A stretch of 64,000 bases of DNA from Candidatus Saccharimonadota bacterium (lineage in GTDB: Bacteria > Patescibacteriota > Saccharimonadia > Saccharimonadales > Saccharimonadaceae), in the NCBI GenBank assembly GCA_030445245.1, contig JAUCSD010000001.1:1060671-1124670 (forward strand). The letters run 5' to 3'. The notes beneath the pieces were generated by a model. It saw only the letters and a program-made list of their open reading frames with translations. It had not been told where the DNA came from and searched no databases. Below, piece by piece: positions 7,564 through 16,541 of the stretch. The position numbers were made by a program, and so were the translations under genes. How positions within the stretch are numbered: the stretch's first letter is position 1; every line of letters starts with the position of its first letter.

Positions 7564-7624
7564 CCCCGCTTTACAACCGCAATGAAGAACACCCCCTCGT
7601 GTCCGTTGCGGATGTGGCGGGGTT
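7564..7624 (+). terminator. Terminator containing the right repeat copy
   Basis: A long hairpin follows the gene at 7123. The outer stem is CCCCGC (7564-7569) with GCGGGG (7616-7621), the middle stem CCGCAA with TTGCGG, and the inner stem ACAC with GTGT. TTTCTT follows. Positions 7580-7608 are the inverted copy of the element at 6998-7023. Confidence 0.6.
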
Positions 7625-7743
7625 TCTTCATGCTTGAGAGATGTTTGGGCTCTCCTAGGAATGAATCGAGATTTGAATGAGTACCGTACTATCCGCTCCT
7701 TGTTATGAGAGGATAGTTACCTTTGGCATAGGGTCTATTCTCC

Positions 7744-7834
7744 TTGACATAATACATACATATACTATAAGTAGCGTAGAATAGACAACATGCAACGCTA
7801 TATGTAGCGTTTAGGGCATAAAACGTTGTATAAT
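7744..7834 (+). promoter_or_regulatory. pyrG promoters and palindrome
   Basis: Two promoters are visible. One is TTGACA at 7744-7749 with TATAAG at 7766-7771. The other is a TATAAT at 7829-7834, eight bases before the pyrG ATG, predicting a leaderless message. Between them lies a palindrome AACGCTA-TATG-TAGCGTT at 7794-7811 that could be an operator covering the region upstream of the second promoter. Confidence 0.55.
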
Positions 7835-7842
7835 GGAATTCC

Positions 7843-9444
7843 ATGGAGATATCAAACGACATGGATCAAAAAGAAAAATACATATTTGTAACAGGGGGTG
7901 TTCTCTCGGGGGTAGGAAAAGGTATAACCGCAGCAAGTATCGGTGCCGTGTTACAAGCTGCTGGTTCGCGCGTTTCTATTCAAAAGTGTGACCCGTATCT
8001 CAATGTAGATGCGGGCCTTTTGAATCCTGCGGAACATGGCGAGTGCTTTGTTACTAAGGATGGAGCAGAGACCGATCTCGACCTTGGCCACTATGAACGC
8101 TTTTTAGATATTGAGTTAACCCAGAAGAACGCCACTTTATCAGGCAAGTTATTATCAGAACTTATTGCAAATGAACGTGCTGGTAAATTTGGTGGCAAAA
8201 CCGTTCAGTTGGTGCCACACCTGACTCAAGCAATCCAACGAGCAATCGCAAAAGCAGGCAAGGGCAGCGATGTTCACATTGTTGAAATTGGCGGTACGGT
8301 TGGAGACTACGAGGGACTTAGTTTCGTTGAGGCTATTCGTGAATTTTCACAGAAGGTGGGTCGCGAGAACTGTTTGTTTGTTCACGTCGTGTATGTGCCT
8401 TTTTTGGGTACAAGTAAAGAATTTAAAACCAAGCCAGCCCAAAATGCGCTCAATGATTTGCGTGGATTTGGTATTGTACCGGATTGTGTTGTCGTGCGAA
8501 CTGACGAAGTCGCACCGATGAGTGTTGCTAAAAAAATCAGCCTATTCGGCGGTGTGTCTGAAGAGAGTGTCCTGCTTTTGCCTAATGCTGATACCGTCTA
8601 CCGAGTGCCGCTTACTATTGCAGAAAGTGGTCTCAAGCCTTTACTGACAAAGTTCTCTGGAGTAACAAAAGAGCCTGATCTTTCTGCGTGGAAAACCATT
8701 GTTAAAGCTCAGACCAGCAAACCAAAGAAGACGGTGACGGTTGGGCTCGTCGCTAAATACATGGACAACGAAGATACCTATATCTCAATTGTTGAAGCGC
8801 TGAAATCTGCCGCGTGGGAAGCGAAAGTTGGCCTTAAGGTGAAATGGATTAATGCAGAGGAAGCGACCAATGACGACTTCGCTCATGTTGACGGCCTTGT
8901 GGTTCCTGGCGGTTTTGGAGCTCGTGGTATTGATGGGAAGATTGCTGCGGCTACCTATGCGCTTGAGCACAACACGCCATATCTTGGTATCTGTCTGGGG
9001 CTTCAAGTAGCGGTTATTGCGGCTGCTCGTCGTGGTGGCCTTAAAGATGCTAATAGTAATGAGTTTAGCGACACGAAGAATAATGTCGTCTATATCATGG
9101 AAGGGCAGAGCGGCAAAGAATCGACTGGAGGGACGTTGAGGCTCGGTGATTACCCGGCTACGCTTCTCAGGAACTCAAAGGCTGCTTCGATTTATGGTTC
9201 AACGCAGGTTGTTGAACGTCATCGTCACCGATATGAGGTGAATCAGAAGTTTATGCAACAAATTGAGAAGGGCGGCTTGATCGTCAGTGGCACATCACCA
9301 GACGGTAAGCTTGTCGAGTTTGTCGAATCACCTACGAGCACCTATTTTGTTGCGACGCAGGCTCACCCCGAATTTAAAAGTCGACCGTTTCGTTCACATC
9401 CGCTATTCGCTGGGTTGATTCAAAGCATAAGTATTGACAAATAG
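7843..9444 (+). CDS. pyrG: CTP synthase
   Basis: The 533-residue enzyme makes CTP from UTP, ATP and glutamine. The N-terminal synthetase domain starts with YIFVTGGVLSGVGKGI and includes the CDPYLNVD block. The C-terminal class I glutamine amidotransferase domain has GGFGARG, the nucleophile motif GICLGLQ and the final AHPEF with the catalytic His and Glu. The length is normal for the family. The ATG at 7843 sits eight bases after TATAAT; a second ATG six codons on (MDQKEKY) is an alternative. A small gene with its own promoter follows. Confidence 0.97.
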   Translation: MEISNDMDQKEKYIFVTGGVLSGVGKGITAASIGAVLQAAGSRVSIQKCDPYLNVDAGLLNPAEHGECFVTKDGAETDLDLGHYERFLDIELTQKNATLSGKLLSELIANERAGKFGGKTVQLVPHLTQAIQRAIAKAGKGSDVHIVEIGGTVGDYEGLSFVEAIREFSQKVGRENCLFVHVVYVPFLGTSKEFKTKPAQNALNDLRGFGIVPDCVVVRTDEVAPMSVAKKISLFGGVSEESVLLLPNADTVYRVPLTIAESGLKPLLTKFSGVTKEPDLSAWKTIVKAQTSKPKKTVTVGLVAKYMDNEDTYISIVEALKSAAWEAKVGLKVKWINAEEATNDDFAHVDGLVVPGGFGARGIDGKIAAATYALEHNTPYLGICLGLQVAVIAAARRGGLKDANSNEFSDTKNNVVYIMEGQSGKESTGGTLRLGDYPATLLRNSKAASIYGSTQVVERHRHRYEVNQKFMQQIEKGGLIVSGTSPDGKLVEFVESPTSTYFVATQAHPEFKSRPFRSHPLFAGLIQSISIDK

Positions 9445-9496
9445 TACTTAAAGTGCTAATGTTAATAGTGTACATAAACCATAAAACAAACAAATT

Positions 9497-9643
9497 ATGA
9501 GCGAAGAAAATTCTAAAGACACTACCATCACCAACGACGACCTCGATGTTTTGCGAGTCTTACTCCATAACATCAAGGGTATCAGCGCCGTTTCCACGAC
9601 CACGAATCAATACATTCCGGTTGATGATGCACGTGATGAATAG
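9497..9643 (+). CDS. Small acidic protein, 48 residues
   Basis: This is a short free-standing gene. A TTGACA at the end of pyrG (9434-9439) with TAATGT 17 bases later gives a promoter, and a strong T-tailed terminator follows eight bases after the stop. The product is acidic at both ends with a central hydrophobic helix (LDVLRVLLHNIKGI). I do not recognise it. The clean promoter-gene-terminator unit in native base composition supports it as real. Confidence 0.6.
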   Translation: MSEENSKDTTITNDDLDVLRVLLHNIKGISAVSTTTNQYIPVDDARDE

Positions 9644-9650
9644 ATAGCTC

Positions 9651-9690
9651 AACAAAAACAGCTCCTCATAAAAGGAGCTGTTTTTGTTTT
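9651..9690 (+). terminator. Intrinsic terminator
   Basis: A 16-bp stem (AACAAAAACAGCTCCT with its complement at 9673-9688) ends in a T-rich tail. It separates the 48-residue gene from argS. Confidence 0.85.
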
Positions 9691-9712
9691 ACCTCTGTTA
9701 TAATTGAATGTA

Positions 9713-11401
9713 ATGGATACAAAGATCTCCCAAGTTGTTCACGATTTATTCGACACGGATGTCGAAGTAGTTTTAACTCGTCCCGACCCTCAGTTCGGTG
9801 ACTATGCAACAAATGTCGCTATGCAGTTGGCTCGACCACTTGGCAAAAACCCACGGGAGATTGCCGAACAGATTGCCTCACGTTTACGTGAAGCAGGGGA
9901 CTTTTCCGATGTAACCGTAGCAGGACCTGGGTTTATTAACTTTCGTGTCCCTGCTCGCAGCCTCGCCGATACGCTTGATCATTCGTGGTCTGATTGCTAC
10001 GGTGAAAATGACGATGGTGCAGGTAAGACCGTTATTGTTGAATACCCAAGTCCTAATATGGCTAAGCCATATAGTATCGGACATCTTCGTCCTGCTAATC
10101 AGGGATGGGCTGCTCGTCGACTGATGGACGCCACGGGTTGGAAAGTGATTACTGATAATCACCTCGGTGATTATGGTGCACCATTTGGCATCTGGGTTGT
10201 TGGCTACCTACTGTTCAGTAGCGAAGAAGCGCTTGAAAAAGATGGCGTTTACGAACTTGGTCGTGTCTATATTGAAACGAAAAAAGCGCTCAAAGAGGAA
10301 AAAGAGCGTGGAGAATCCACACTTGCTAACCAGGTGCAGGATTGGTTGATTAAACTTGAACGTAACGAGGAAGAAGCTGTTAGCTATAGCAAGCGCTTCA
10401 ATGAGATATCACTCAAACATATCCATGACGTCATGGATCGTATGCGTATATCAACCGACCATGAGCTAGGGGAGGCGTTCTTTGCACCTCGGGGCAAGGA
10501 GGCGGTACAAGTACTGCTCAAATCAGGCATTGCTAAGCAGAATGATGACGGATCGGTCATCGTTCCCCTTGATGATCTAGGCATTAAAGTGCCGCTACTC
10601 GTACAGAAGTCGAACGGTGCAGCGCTGTATGCAACGACCGATCTTGCTACGGTACTATACCGAGATGAAACTTGGCATCCAGACCGAGTCGTTCTTGCCG
10701 TTGGTAGCGAACAACAATTTTACTTTACGCAGCTATTTGCGCTTTGCAAAAAGATAGGTATACACACTGAATATATTCACCTATGGTTCGGCATGATCGA
10801 CCAGGTCAACGAAGATGGTACGCGTGAGAAGATGAGCAGTCGCAAGGGCGTCGTGCTCATGGAGAAGCTCCTTGATACTGCCGAAGCAAAGGCGCGTGAA
10901 ATCGTAGAAGGTCGTGAGGTCACCGAGGAAGATGTTAAGAAAATCGCTCTCGGAGCAATAAAGTTCAGCGATTTCGCCGCTGATCGTCGTACGAACATTT
11001 TATTTGATTGGAAAACGATCTTTGCACTTACTGGCTTCAGTGGACCATATGTTCAATACGCTGCAGTGCGTGTGAATAAAATCATTAATGATAATCCCCT
11101 GACTTCAAGCGCGGAAATAGGAACATATGATTATGAGACTGAAAAAGCGATTCTCGCTAAGCTTCTCGACTATCCATCTGTCGTACGTCTCGCTGCTCGT
11201 GATCTTGAGCCGCATAAAGTGGCAACCTATATATATGAACTGGCTCGGGAAATGAATCGTTACTACGAACAAACTCCGGTAGCTACGGGGGGTGTTAGTG
11301 AGGTAGAAAAAGCTGCACGCATAGCTCTACTTCAGAAGGTGAGTCATGTCTTTACACATGGCCTCAGCCTTCTTGGTATTGAAGTTCCGCAGAAGATGTA
11401 G
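9713..11401 (+). CDS. argS: Arginyl-tRNA synthetase
   Basis: This class I synthetase charges tRNA-Arg. Starting at the ATG at 9713 it has 562 residues. The N-terminal additional domain is followed by the HIGH-type motif SIGHLR in the block EYPSPNMAKPYSIGHLRPAN. The KMSK-type loop KMSSRKG follows near residue 380, and an anticodon-binding domain forms the C-terminus. A TTG nine bases upstream is in frame but lies inside the -10 region; TATAAT at 9699-9704 is eight bases before the ATG, so the message is probably leaderless. Confidence 0.97.
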   Translation: MDTKISQVVHDLFDTDVEVVLTRPDPQFGDYATNVAMQLARPLGKNPREIAEQIASRLREAGDFSDVTVAGPGFINFRVPARSLADTLDHSWSDCYGENDDGAGKTVIVEYPSPNMAKPYSIGHLRPANQGWAARRLMDATGWKVITDNHLGDYGAPFGIWVVGYLLFSSEEALEKDGVYELGRVYIETKKALKEEKERGESTLANQVQDWLIKLERNEEEAVSYSKRFNEISLKHIHDVMDRMRISTDHELGEAFFAPRGKEAVQVLLKSGIAKQNDDGSVIVPLDDLGIKVPLLVQKSNGAALYATTDLATVLYRDETWHPDRVVLAVGSEQQFYFTQLFALCKKIGIHTEYIHLWFGMIDQVNEDGTREKMSSRKGVVLMEKLLDTAEAKAREIVEGREVTEEDVKKIALGAIKFSDFAADRRTNILFDWKTIFALTGFSGPYVQYAAVRVNKIINDNPLTSSAEIGTYDYETEKAILAKLLDYPSVVRLAARDLEPHKVATYIYELAREMNRYYEQTPVATGGVSEVEKAARIALLQKVSHVFTHGLSLLGIEVPQKM

Positions 11402-11494
11402 ACCCCGGGCCACTATGCTCGTCATGATATAATAGTTGCAGTACGGAAGGTAAGGATACGCTGACCTTCTGGAATTTCACAACCTGGAGGGAAG

Positions 11495-11710
11495 ATGACG
11501 CACCGTGTGCGCCAGCAGATCCTGAAGCGACTCGAAGGTGGCGATATACGCGGCACGTACACGAGTATCGTTCGCCAGCTCAAACTGAGCGGCTGTAACG
11601 CGGCACAACTTCAAAATGCCATCAATCAACTCGTGATGAGCAAGCGCATCCACTGGAAACTGAGCAAGCGGTTTCCACGGCAAATGACGCTCTCATTGCG
11701 CAGTAACTAG
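11495..11710 (+). CDS. Small basic helical protein, possibly winged-helix
   Basis: The 71-residue product is preceded by GGAGGG and by a TATAAT at about 11428, giving a leader of roughly 60 bases. Predicted helices around VRQQILKRLEGG, YTSIVRQLKLSG and LQNAINQLVMSKRIHWKL would suit a small winged-helix DNA-binding fold, but this is only a shape argument. It is G+C-richer than argS and mscL and is followed by a GC-rich hairpin, like other insertions in this window. Confidence 0.55.
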   Translation: MTHRVRQQILKRLEGGDIRGTYTSIVRQLKLSGCNAAQLQNAINQLVMSKRIHWKLSKRFPRQMTLSLRSN

Positions 11711-11721
11711 TCTTTTAGATG

Positions 11722-11754
11722 GGGCGACGCCAATTTATCGAGACGGCGTCGCCC
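11722..11754 (+). terminator. GC-rich hairpin without T-tract
   Basis: A perfect 10-bp stem (GGGCGACGCC with GGCGTCGCCC) and a 13-base loop lie just after the small gene at 11495. No run of T follows on the + strand. Confidence 0.6.
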
Positions 11755-11817
11755 GGACGGTTCTTCCCTCCGGACACTTTCAAATGCTATACTTTTTATA
11801 GAAGGAATTATATCTTT

Positions 11818-12207
11818 ATGAAGAATAAAATAATTGAAGAGAGCCGCGTGCGCGCTAAGTCTGTCGGTAGTCACAGTACGCGCCAACTGAATGGCTTTGT
11901 TAATTTTATCCGCACACAAGGCGTCGTAGGCCTCGCAGTGGGACTAGTTCTTGGTGGGGCAGTGACGGTCGTCGTTAAGTCATTAATTGATAATATCGTC
12001 ATGCCGCCTATCGGACTACTGCTCGGATCGTCGGAAGGTCTTAAGGGTCTCACACTTAGTCTAGGTAAAACGGCAACTGGCCAGGAAACAGTGCTCCATT
12101 ATGGTACGTTTCTGAATGACTTCATTAATTTCCTGGTGATTGCGCTGGTTATTTATCTTATTGTTCATGTTTTTGGCTTTGATAAAATCGATAAAAAGAA
12201 GGAGTAG
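11818..12207 (+). CDS. mscL: Large-conductance mechanosensitive channel
   Basis: The 129-residue protein has the MscL layout. A short basic N-terminal helix is followed by the first transmembrane helix (VVGLAVGLVLGGAVTVVVKS), then DNIVMPPIGLLLG, a periplasmic loop, HYGTFLNDFINFLVIALVI as the second helix and a charged end. The channel opens under membrane tension to protect against osmotic downshock. The N-terminus is about 15 residues longer than in E. coli. GAAGGA precedes the ATG; a farther upstream start in the same frame would run through a promoter-like stretch and was rejected. msrB follows five bases after the stop. Confidence 0.92.
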   Translation: MKNKIIEESRVRAKSVGSHSTRQLNGFVNFIRTQGVVGLAVGLVLGGAVTVVVKSLIDNIVMPPIGLLLGSSEGLKGLTLSLGKTATGQETVLHYGTFLNDFINFLVIALVIYLIVHVFGFDKIDKKKE

Positions 12208-12212
12208 TTTCT

Positions 12213-12620
12213 ATGCAGAAAACCGACGAAGAATACCGGGAAATATTGACACCCGAGCAGTTTGCAGTGCTCCGTGAAAAGAACACTGAGCCGCCATTTA
12301 GTGGTGAGTACGATGGGTTATATGCTGACGGGGTCTACGCCTGTGCGGCGTGTGGTCAGGTACTATTTGATAGCGCGACTAAATTTGATGCTCGTTGTGG
12401 CTGGCCGAGTTTTTATGATGCCAAGCCAGAAGCGGTTATCTTTCACACTGACGATAGCGCGGGTGTGTCTCGCACTGAAGTGACCTGCTCTAACTGTGGC
12501 AGTCATTTAGGGCATATTTTTGAAGGAGAGGGTTTCAATACGCCGACTGATCAGCGATATTGTATTAATTCATTGAGCCTTAAATTCACACCATCTGAGA
12601 CGAAGCAAGATAATAAATAA
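12213..12620 (+). CDS. msrB: Peptide methionine-R-sulfoxide reductase
   Basis: The 135-residue protein reduces the R form of methionine sulfoxide in proteins. It has CAACG and CSNCG, the two Cys pairs that bind structural zinc. The block FDARCGWPSF and the catalytic Cys in RYCINSLSLKF follow. Its length is normal for a stand-alone MsrB domain. AAGGAG before the ATG overlaps the end of mscL, so the two genes are probably co-transcribed. Confidence 0.95.
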   Translation: MQKTDEEYREILTPEQFAVLREKNTEPPFSGEYDGLYADGVYACAACGQVLFDSATKFDARCGWPSFYDAKPEAVIFHTDDSAGVSRTEVTCSNCGSHLGHIFEGEGFNTPTDQRYCINSLSLKFTPSETKQDNK

Positions 12621-12709
12621 AACTTCACTCTTTATCTTCATTTTGGTGCAGGGCAGGCTTCATCGTCTGTCTTTTCCATATTCTATGGATGTTCCGGTAT
12701 AATGAGGAT

Positions 12710-13252
12710 ATGACTAAAAAAGCAAAAGTACTCTGGGTTGATCTTGAGATGACCGGCCTTGATGCCGATAACGATCTTATTTTAGAAGTTGCAGCTATTG
12801 CAACCGACTGGGAATTTAAAGAGCTGGCCACCTACGAAGGCATTGTTAAAAATGACCATATGAACTTACATGAACGCTTAGAGCTAAACAACGTTTTTTG
12901 GGATGCTAACCCCGATTCTAAAAAAGGTCTCGTTGAGCAAAATGCTAGTGGCAAAGATCTTGTAGATATTGAGAATGAACTGCTCGCGTTTATTGATGAA
13001 AATTTCGAAGAGGGAACTCCAGTACTTCTTGCGGGAAATTCTATTCATATGGATCGTCGATTTATTACGAGCCAGTGGCAACGCCTTGATGCGCGACTGC
13101 ATTATCGTATGCTCGATGTGAGTGCTTGGAAAGTAGTGTTTGATGGTAAATACGGTAAGCGATTTGCTAAACCCGAAGAACACCGAGCACTCGGTGATAT
13201 ACGCGGTAGCATTATGGAACTCAAATACTACCTGACAAAAATGCATATGTAG
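12710..13252 (+). CDS. orn: Oligoribonuclease
   Basis: This DEDDh 3'-to-5' exonuclease degrades 2-5 nucleotide RNAs. The motifs are VDLEMTGLD near the N-terminus, the mid-protein GNSIHMDRRFI block, and the end HRALGDIRGSIMELKYY with the final acidic residue. It has 180 residues, typical for Orn. The ATG at 12710 lies six bases after TATAAT (12698-12703), so it is probably leaderless; the in-frame ATG at 12689 lies upstream of the -10 box and cannot be used from it. Confidence 0.94.
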   Translation: MTKKAKVLWVDLEMTGLDADNDLILEVAAIATDWEFKELATYEGIVKNDHMNLHERLELNNVFWDANPDSKKGLVEQNASGKDLVDIENELLAFIDENFEEGTPVLLAGNSIHMDRRFITSQWQRLDARLHYRMLDVSAWKVVFDGKYGKRFAKPEEHRALGDIRGSIMELKYYLTKMHM

Positions 13253-13361
13253 CCAAGATCGTTCCAATTTTTTATAGAAAATTCAAATTTACTTATCCCA
13301 TCTTTATGGTATTATTTAGCTAAGCACACCGCGTGCGGTCAGACAGATATGGGGTTTAAGA

Positions 13362-13628
13362 ATGGGCACAATCAGTCTTAACGACCAAGTATGGGTGCGT
13401 CTCACGGGCACTGGCCAGAAGGTACTCATGGATTATCTTCTGGCGTACGGTAAGGTTTTGCCTAAAAGTATTCCGTATTCGCCGCTCGATGAGCTTGCGA
13501 GATCCGATGCGGGCGGGGGTTGGAGGGTTTTCTTACTGTCCGATCTCATGACCATCTTTGGTCCAGCGATGGACAAGGGTGGCAGGGCACTGTTCGAACG
13601 CAACACCATCCGCCTCGCTCGTCCCTGA
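13362..13628 (+). CDS. 88-residue phage-like protein
   Basis: The product begins with a pattern (VWVRLTGTGQKVL...) and contains a Trp-Arg/Leu-rich stretch followed by LMTIFGPAMDKGG. This pattern resembles small proteins of unknown function common in phages and prophages of proteobacteria, a resemblance from memory and not searched. GGGG precedes the ATG by about ten bases. It lies in a G+C-rich patch closed by a very long hairpin. Confidence 0.5.
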   Translation: MGTISLNDQVWVRLTGTGQKVLMDYLLAYGKVLPKSIPYSPLDELARSDAGGGWRVFLLSDLMTIFGPAMDKGGRALFERNTIRLARP

Positions 13629-13668
13629 GCTGGTGTCTGACACGCAGTCTCGCTTTCGGCACGCTCGT

Positions 13669-13710
13669 AGCAAAAAGTCTCGAGCGTCCCCGGACGCGAG
13701 ACTTTTTGCT
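13669..13710. terminator. Long perfect hairpin, bidirectional terminator
   Basis: An outer 14-bp stem (AGCAAAAAGTCTCG with CGAGACTTTTTGCT) and an inner 5-bp stem (CGTCC/GGACG) form one hairpin separated by a two-base bulge. The T run lies inside the 3' arm. It closes the unit with the 88-residue gene. Confidence 0.75.
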
Positions 13711-13774
13711 GTCACGGCACTATTTACGGAGTGGTTTGTTGCTCAGAGGAGTCACTTCGGGGTAGAATAGAGAT

Positions 13775-14113
13775 ATGACCCACAAAGAACTTGAAGAATA
13801 TCTCCTTAGCTTTCCTAATACTTGGCTCGATTTTCCATTTGGAGAAGAGGTTTCTGTTTATAAAATAGGACACAAAGAAACCGGTGAAGGCAAGATGTTT
13901 GCATTGATCCAAAACGACAGCAAGCCTTTACGCCTGAGTCTTAAGTGTGATCCACAATTAGCTGAGGTACTTCGTGAAAAATATGAGACCGTTATTCCGG
14001 GTTATCATTTGAACAAAAAACACTGGAACACTATTTTGTGTACTGGCCAGGTGCCAGAAGATGAGATCCATGATTTTGCCCGTCTTAGCTACAATCTTGT
14101 TGCGGGCAACTAG
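13775..14113 (+). CDS. MmcQ/YjbR-family protein
   Basis: The 112-residue protein matches the MmcQ/YjbR family, a small double-wing fold related to DNA-binding domains. Visible features are FPNTWLDFPFG near the N-terminus, KMFALI, the LRLSLKCDPQLAEVLRE block and GYHLNKKHWNTI, where HLNKxHW is the family signature. Its true role is unknown. TAGAAT at 13763-13768 is six bases before the ATG, so the message is probably leaderless. The stop overlaps the convergent gene by four bases. Confidence 0.85.
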   Translation: MTHKELEEYLLSFPNTWLDFPFGEEVSVYKIGHKETGEGKMFALIQNDSKPLRLSLKCDPQLAEVLREKYETVIPGYHLNKKHWNTILCTGQVPEDEIHDFARLSYNLVAGN

Positions 14114-14727
14114 CTACTCTTCTGTGTGAAATCTTTGAACTGGTTCTTAATCGGTGTGAGATTATTATCTGTCGTTACGAGGAAATCCTTGAGCGATTTG
14201 CTTTTAGTGTTCGTGTAGATGTCTTTCATGAGCGCTGCAACTGTTTGGAGTTGATAGCCCATCTCACTCGCATACGTACGATCGTAGACAGCGTTAAGGC
14301 GGGCATCCTCAAGCTTATTAGTTAAGTCTGTGCCAGCCTCCTTAGCGAGGATGGTCTTGTCGATTTTTTTGATGTCGACACCGTTGTTCGCAAAAGGTGT
14401 TACGATGTCGTGATTGGCACCAGTTAAGAAGACGGAAAGACTACTATTGCTACTACGAAGATCACCACTTTTAATATTCTTTTGAGCTTTGTCTGAGATA
14501 GTTTTAAGCGTAGTAAGTCGGGCGGCGAGTGTTTGCATTTTCTGAGTTGGTCCGTTGCTATTACTCGTGAGGGCGAAAATACCAACGATGATTGCGAGGA
14601 GAAGGCCACCACCTATGATAAATAGAAAGAGTTTATTACCGAGTCCTGGTTTTTTCTCCTGCGGAGCAATTTGATTAAGATAATCAATTGAATACTTGCT
14701 CTGATTTGGGGTAAGGTTAGGATCCAT
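14110..14727 (-). CDS. Membrane-anchored hypothetical protein
   Basis: The 205-residue product has a short polar N-terminus, one transmembrane segment (about residues 33-54, LFLFIIGGGLLLAIIVGIFA) and an extracytoplasmic, largely helical domain with TLAARLTTLK and later helices. I do not recognise the domain. It is transcribed away from dnaG; TTTAAT lies nine bases before its ATG. The base composition is native. Confidence 0.7.
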   Translation of the reverse strand: MDPNLTPNQSKYSIDYLNQIAPQEKKPGLGNKLFLFIIGGGLLLAIIVGIFALTSNSNGPTQKMQTLAARLTTLKTISDKAQKNIKSGDLRSSNSSLSVFLTGANHDIVTPFANNGVDIKKIDKTILAKEAGTDLTNKLEDARLNAVYDRTYASEMGYQLQTVAALMKDIYTNTKSKSLKDFLVTTDNNLTPIKNQFKDFTQKSS

Positions 14728-14783
14728 ACTTCCTCTATTAAAGCATATGCGATAACAGAGGTAAAGAGTGATATAATAAAACT

Positions 14784-16541
14784 ATGCAAGACGCCAAGGA
14801 AGAAGTACGTGCGCGCCTCAACATTGAGGACATAGTGGGCGAATATGTCCAACTCAAGCGCGCCGGGCGTAACTTTAAGGGACTCAGCCCATTTAGTGGT
14901 GAAAAAACACCGAGTTTTTTTGTTAGTCCTGACAAGCACATTTGGCATGACTTCTCATCCAACAAAGGCGGTGATATCTTTTCCTTTGTCATGGAGGTTG
15001 AGGGTATGGATTTTCGCGCTGCCCTAGAGCACCTGGCCCGCAAGGCGGGTGTTGATTTGAGCGTCTACGAGTCAAAGGGGAGTCAGGATTTGGCTCGACG
15101 CAAGAAGCGATTGCTTGAAGCGCTGAGCCTTGCTGCTAACTACTATCAGCATAGTTTACTTAAGAATCCTCACGCGTTAGAGTACGTCTTCAAGAAGCGT
15201 GCACTTAGTAAAGCTATCGTGCAGGATTTTCGAATTGGCTATGCGCCCACGAGTGGCGATGCTTTGGTTCAGTTCTTGGCAAAAAAAGGCTTCTCAAGAA
15301 ATGAGCTGGATGATGCTGGTCTGACTAACCGCTTTGGTGGTGACATATTCCGCGGGCGTATGACTGTACCGCTGATGGACCCGAGCGGACAGGTGATTGG
15401 GTTTACCGCTCGTATTATCACGGGTGATGATCCGAACGCGCCTAAGTACCTTAATACGCCGCAGACGATGCTTTACGACAAGGGTCGTCACGTGTTCGGC
15501 TTGTCTCAAGCGAAAGAAGCGATTCGCACGAGCGACTACGCTGTAGTCGTAGAAGGTAACCTCGATGTTGTCAGTAGTCACCAGGCGGGAGTAACGCAAG
15601 TAGTTGCAACGGCGGGTACGGCCATGACCGAGTTTCACCTGCGAGCGCTACGCCGTCTCACAGGAAATGTTCGCTTAGCCTTTGATGGCGATAAGGCGGG
15701 AATAGCTGCCACAGAGCGTGCCATTCCAATAGCGAGTGACGTAGGTGTTGAATTAACAATCATTACGCTACCCGGTGACGCGAAGGATCCCGATGAACTT
15801 ATTCAGCAGGATGTCAGTCTGTGGCAGCAGGCGATTGATAGTGCAAAGCCAGCTGTGGATTGGGTTTTAGAACAATATTCTGCACGCGAGGATATTACGA
15901 CAGCGAGTGGTAAACGGGCGTTTACCACTGCGGCGCTTAGTGTCGTACGGACACTGGGAGACGCGGTTGAACGCGAACACTATGAGAAGAAAATTGCTAG
16001 TATGATCGACTCAAGTCTTGAAGCAATTAAGTCAAAACTTGCGAGTATTCCTGTGCCTGAAAAGATGCCTGTCCGTCGGCCTGTCACTGCATCTCTTGGT
16101 AAACAACCACAGGATCCGTATAGCTATCAAGACAATTTATTGTCACTCGCGCTCATAGATGCTCCAAGCCAAGAACTCTTTGTACATACGGATAGCGCCA
16201 TATTTGCAGGCGAGGAGCGGCAGATGGTTGCGGCGTATCTTAGTAAACATGCCAATACTGCAATTGAGACAACCCCGAAAGACTTGCAAAATTACGATAC
16301 GTATGTGAAAATATTACTATTGAAGGCCGACACGCGATATGTCGATTGGAGCGATCAAGATCGCTACTTTGAAACGGCACGCTTGCTCCGCCAAGTAGCA
16401 AATGAACACAAGAAACAAACTCAAGAAAACTTAACCCAACAATTACGTGAAGCAGAAGGCAGTGGCGACGACGCCCGTGCATCGGCACTTCGCGGACAAC
16501 TTAACACACTCATAAAGGAGATAACTCGTGGCCAAAGATAA
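14784..16541 (+). CDS. dnaG: DNA primase with degenerate zinc site
   Basis: The 585-residue enzyme primes replication. The N-terminal domain keeps the CHC2 frame ([15 protein letters not shown]). However, the four zinc ligands seen in other primases are Ser35, Ser38, Asp56 and Ser59 here, so it cannot bind zinc in the usual way. The TOPRIM core follows with [18 protein letters not shown] and LAFDGDKAG. The C-terminal helicase-binding part is present but divergent. TATAAT (14772-14777) is six bases before the ATG. Its last 14 bases overlap the rpoD start, an operon arrangement seen widely as part of the macromolecular synthesis operon. Confidence 0.95.
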   Translation: MQDAKEEVRARLNIEDIVGEYVQLKRAGRNFKGLSPFSGEKTPSFFVSPDKHIWHDFSSNKGGDIFSFVMEVEGMDFRAALEHLARKAGVDLSVYESKGSQDLARRKKRLLEALSLAANYYQHSLLKNPHALEYVFKKRALSKAIVQDFRIGYAPTSGDALVQFLAKKGFSRNELDDAGLTNRFGGDIFRGRMTVPLMDPSGQVIGFTARIITGDDPNAPKYLNTPQTMLYDKGRHVFGLSQAKEAIRTSDYAVVVEGNLDVVSSHQAGVTQVVATAGTAMTEFHLRALRRLTGNVRLAFDGDKAGIAATERAIPIASDVGVELTIITLPGDAKDPDELIQQDVSLWQQAIDSAKPAVDWVLEQYSAREDITTASGKRAFTTAALSVVRTLGDAVEREHYEKKIASMIDSSLEAIKSKLASIPVPEKMPVRRPVTASLGKQPQDPYSYQDNLLSLALIDAPSQELFVHTDSAIFAGEERQMVAAYLSKHANTAIETTPKDLQNYDTYVKILLLKADTRYVDWSDQDRYFETARLLRQVANEHKKQTQENLTQQLREAEGSGDDARASALRGQLNTLIKEITRGQR

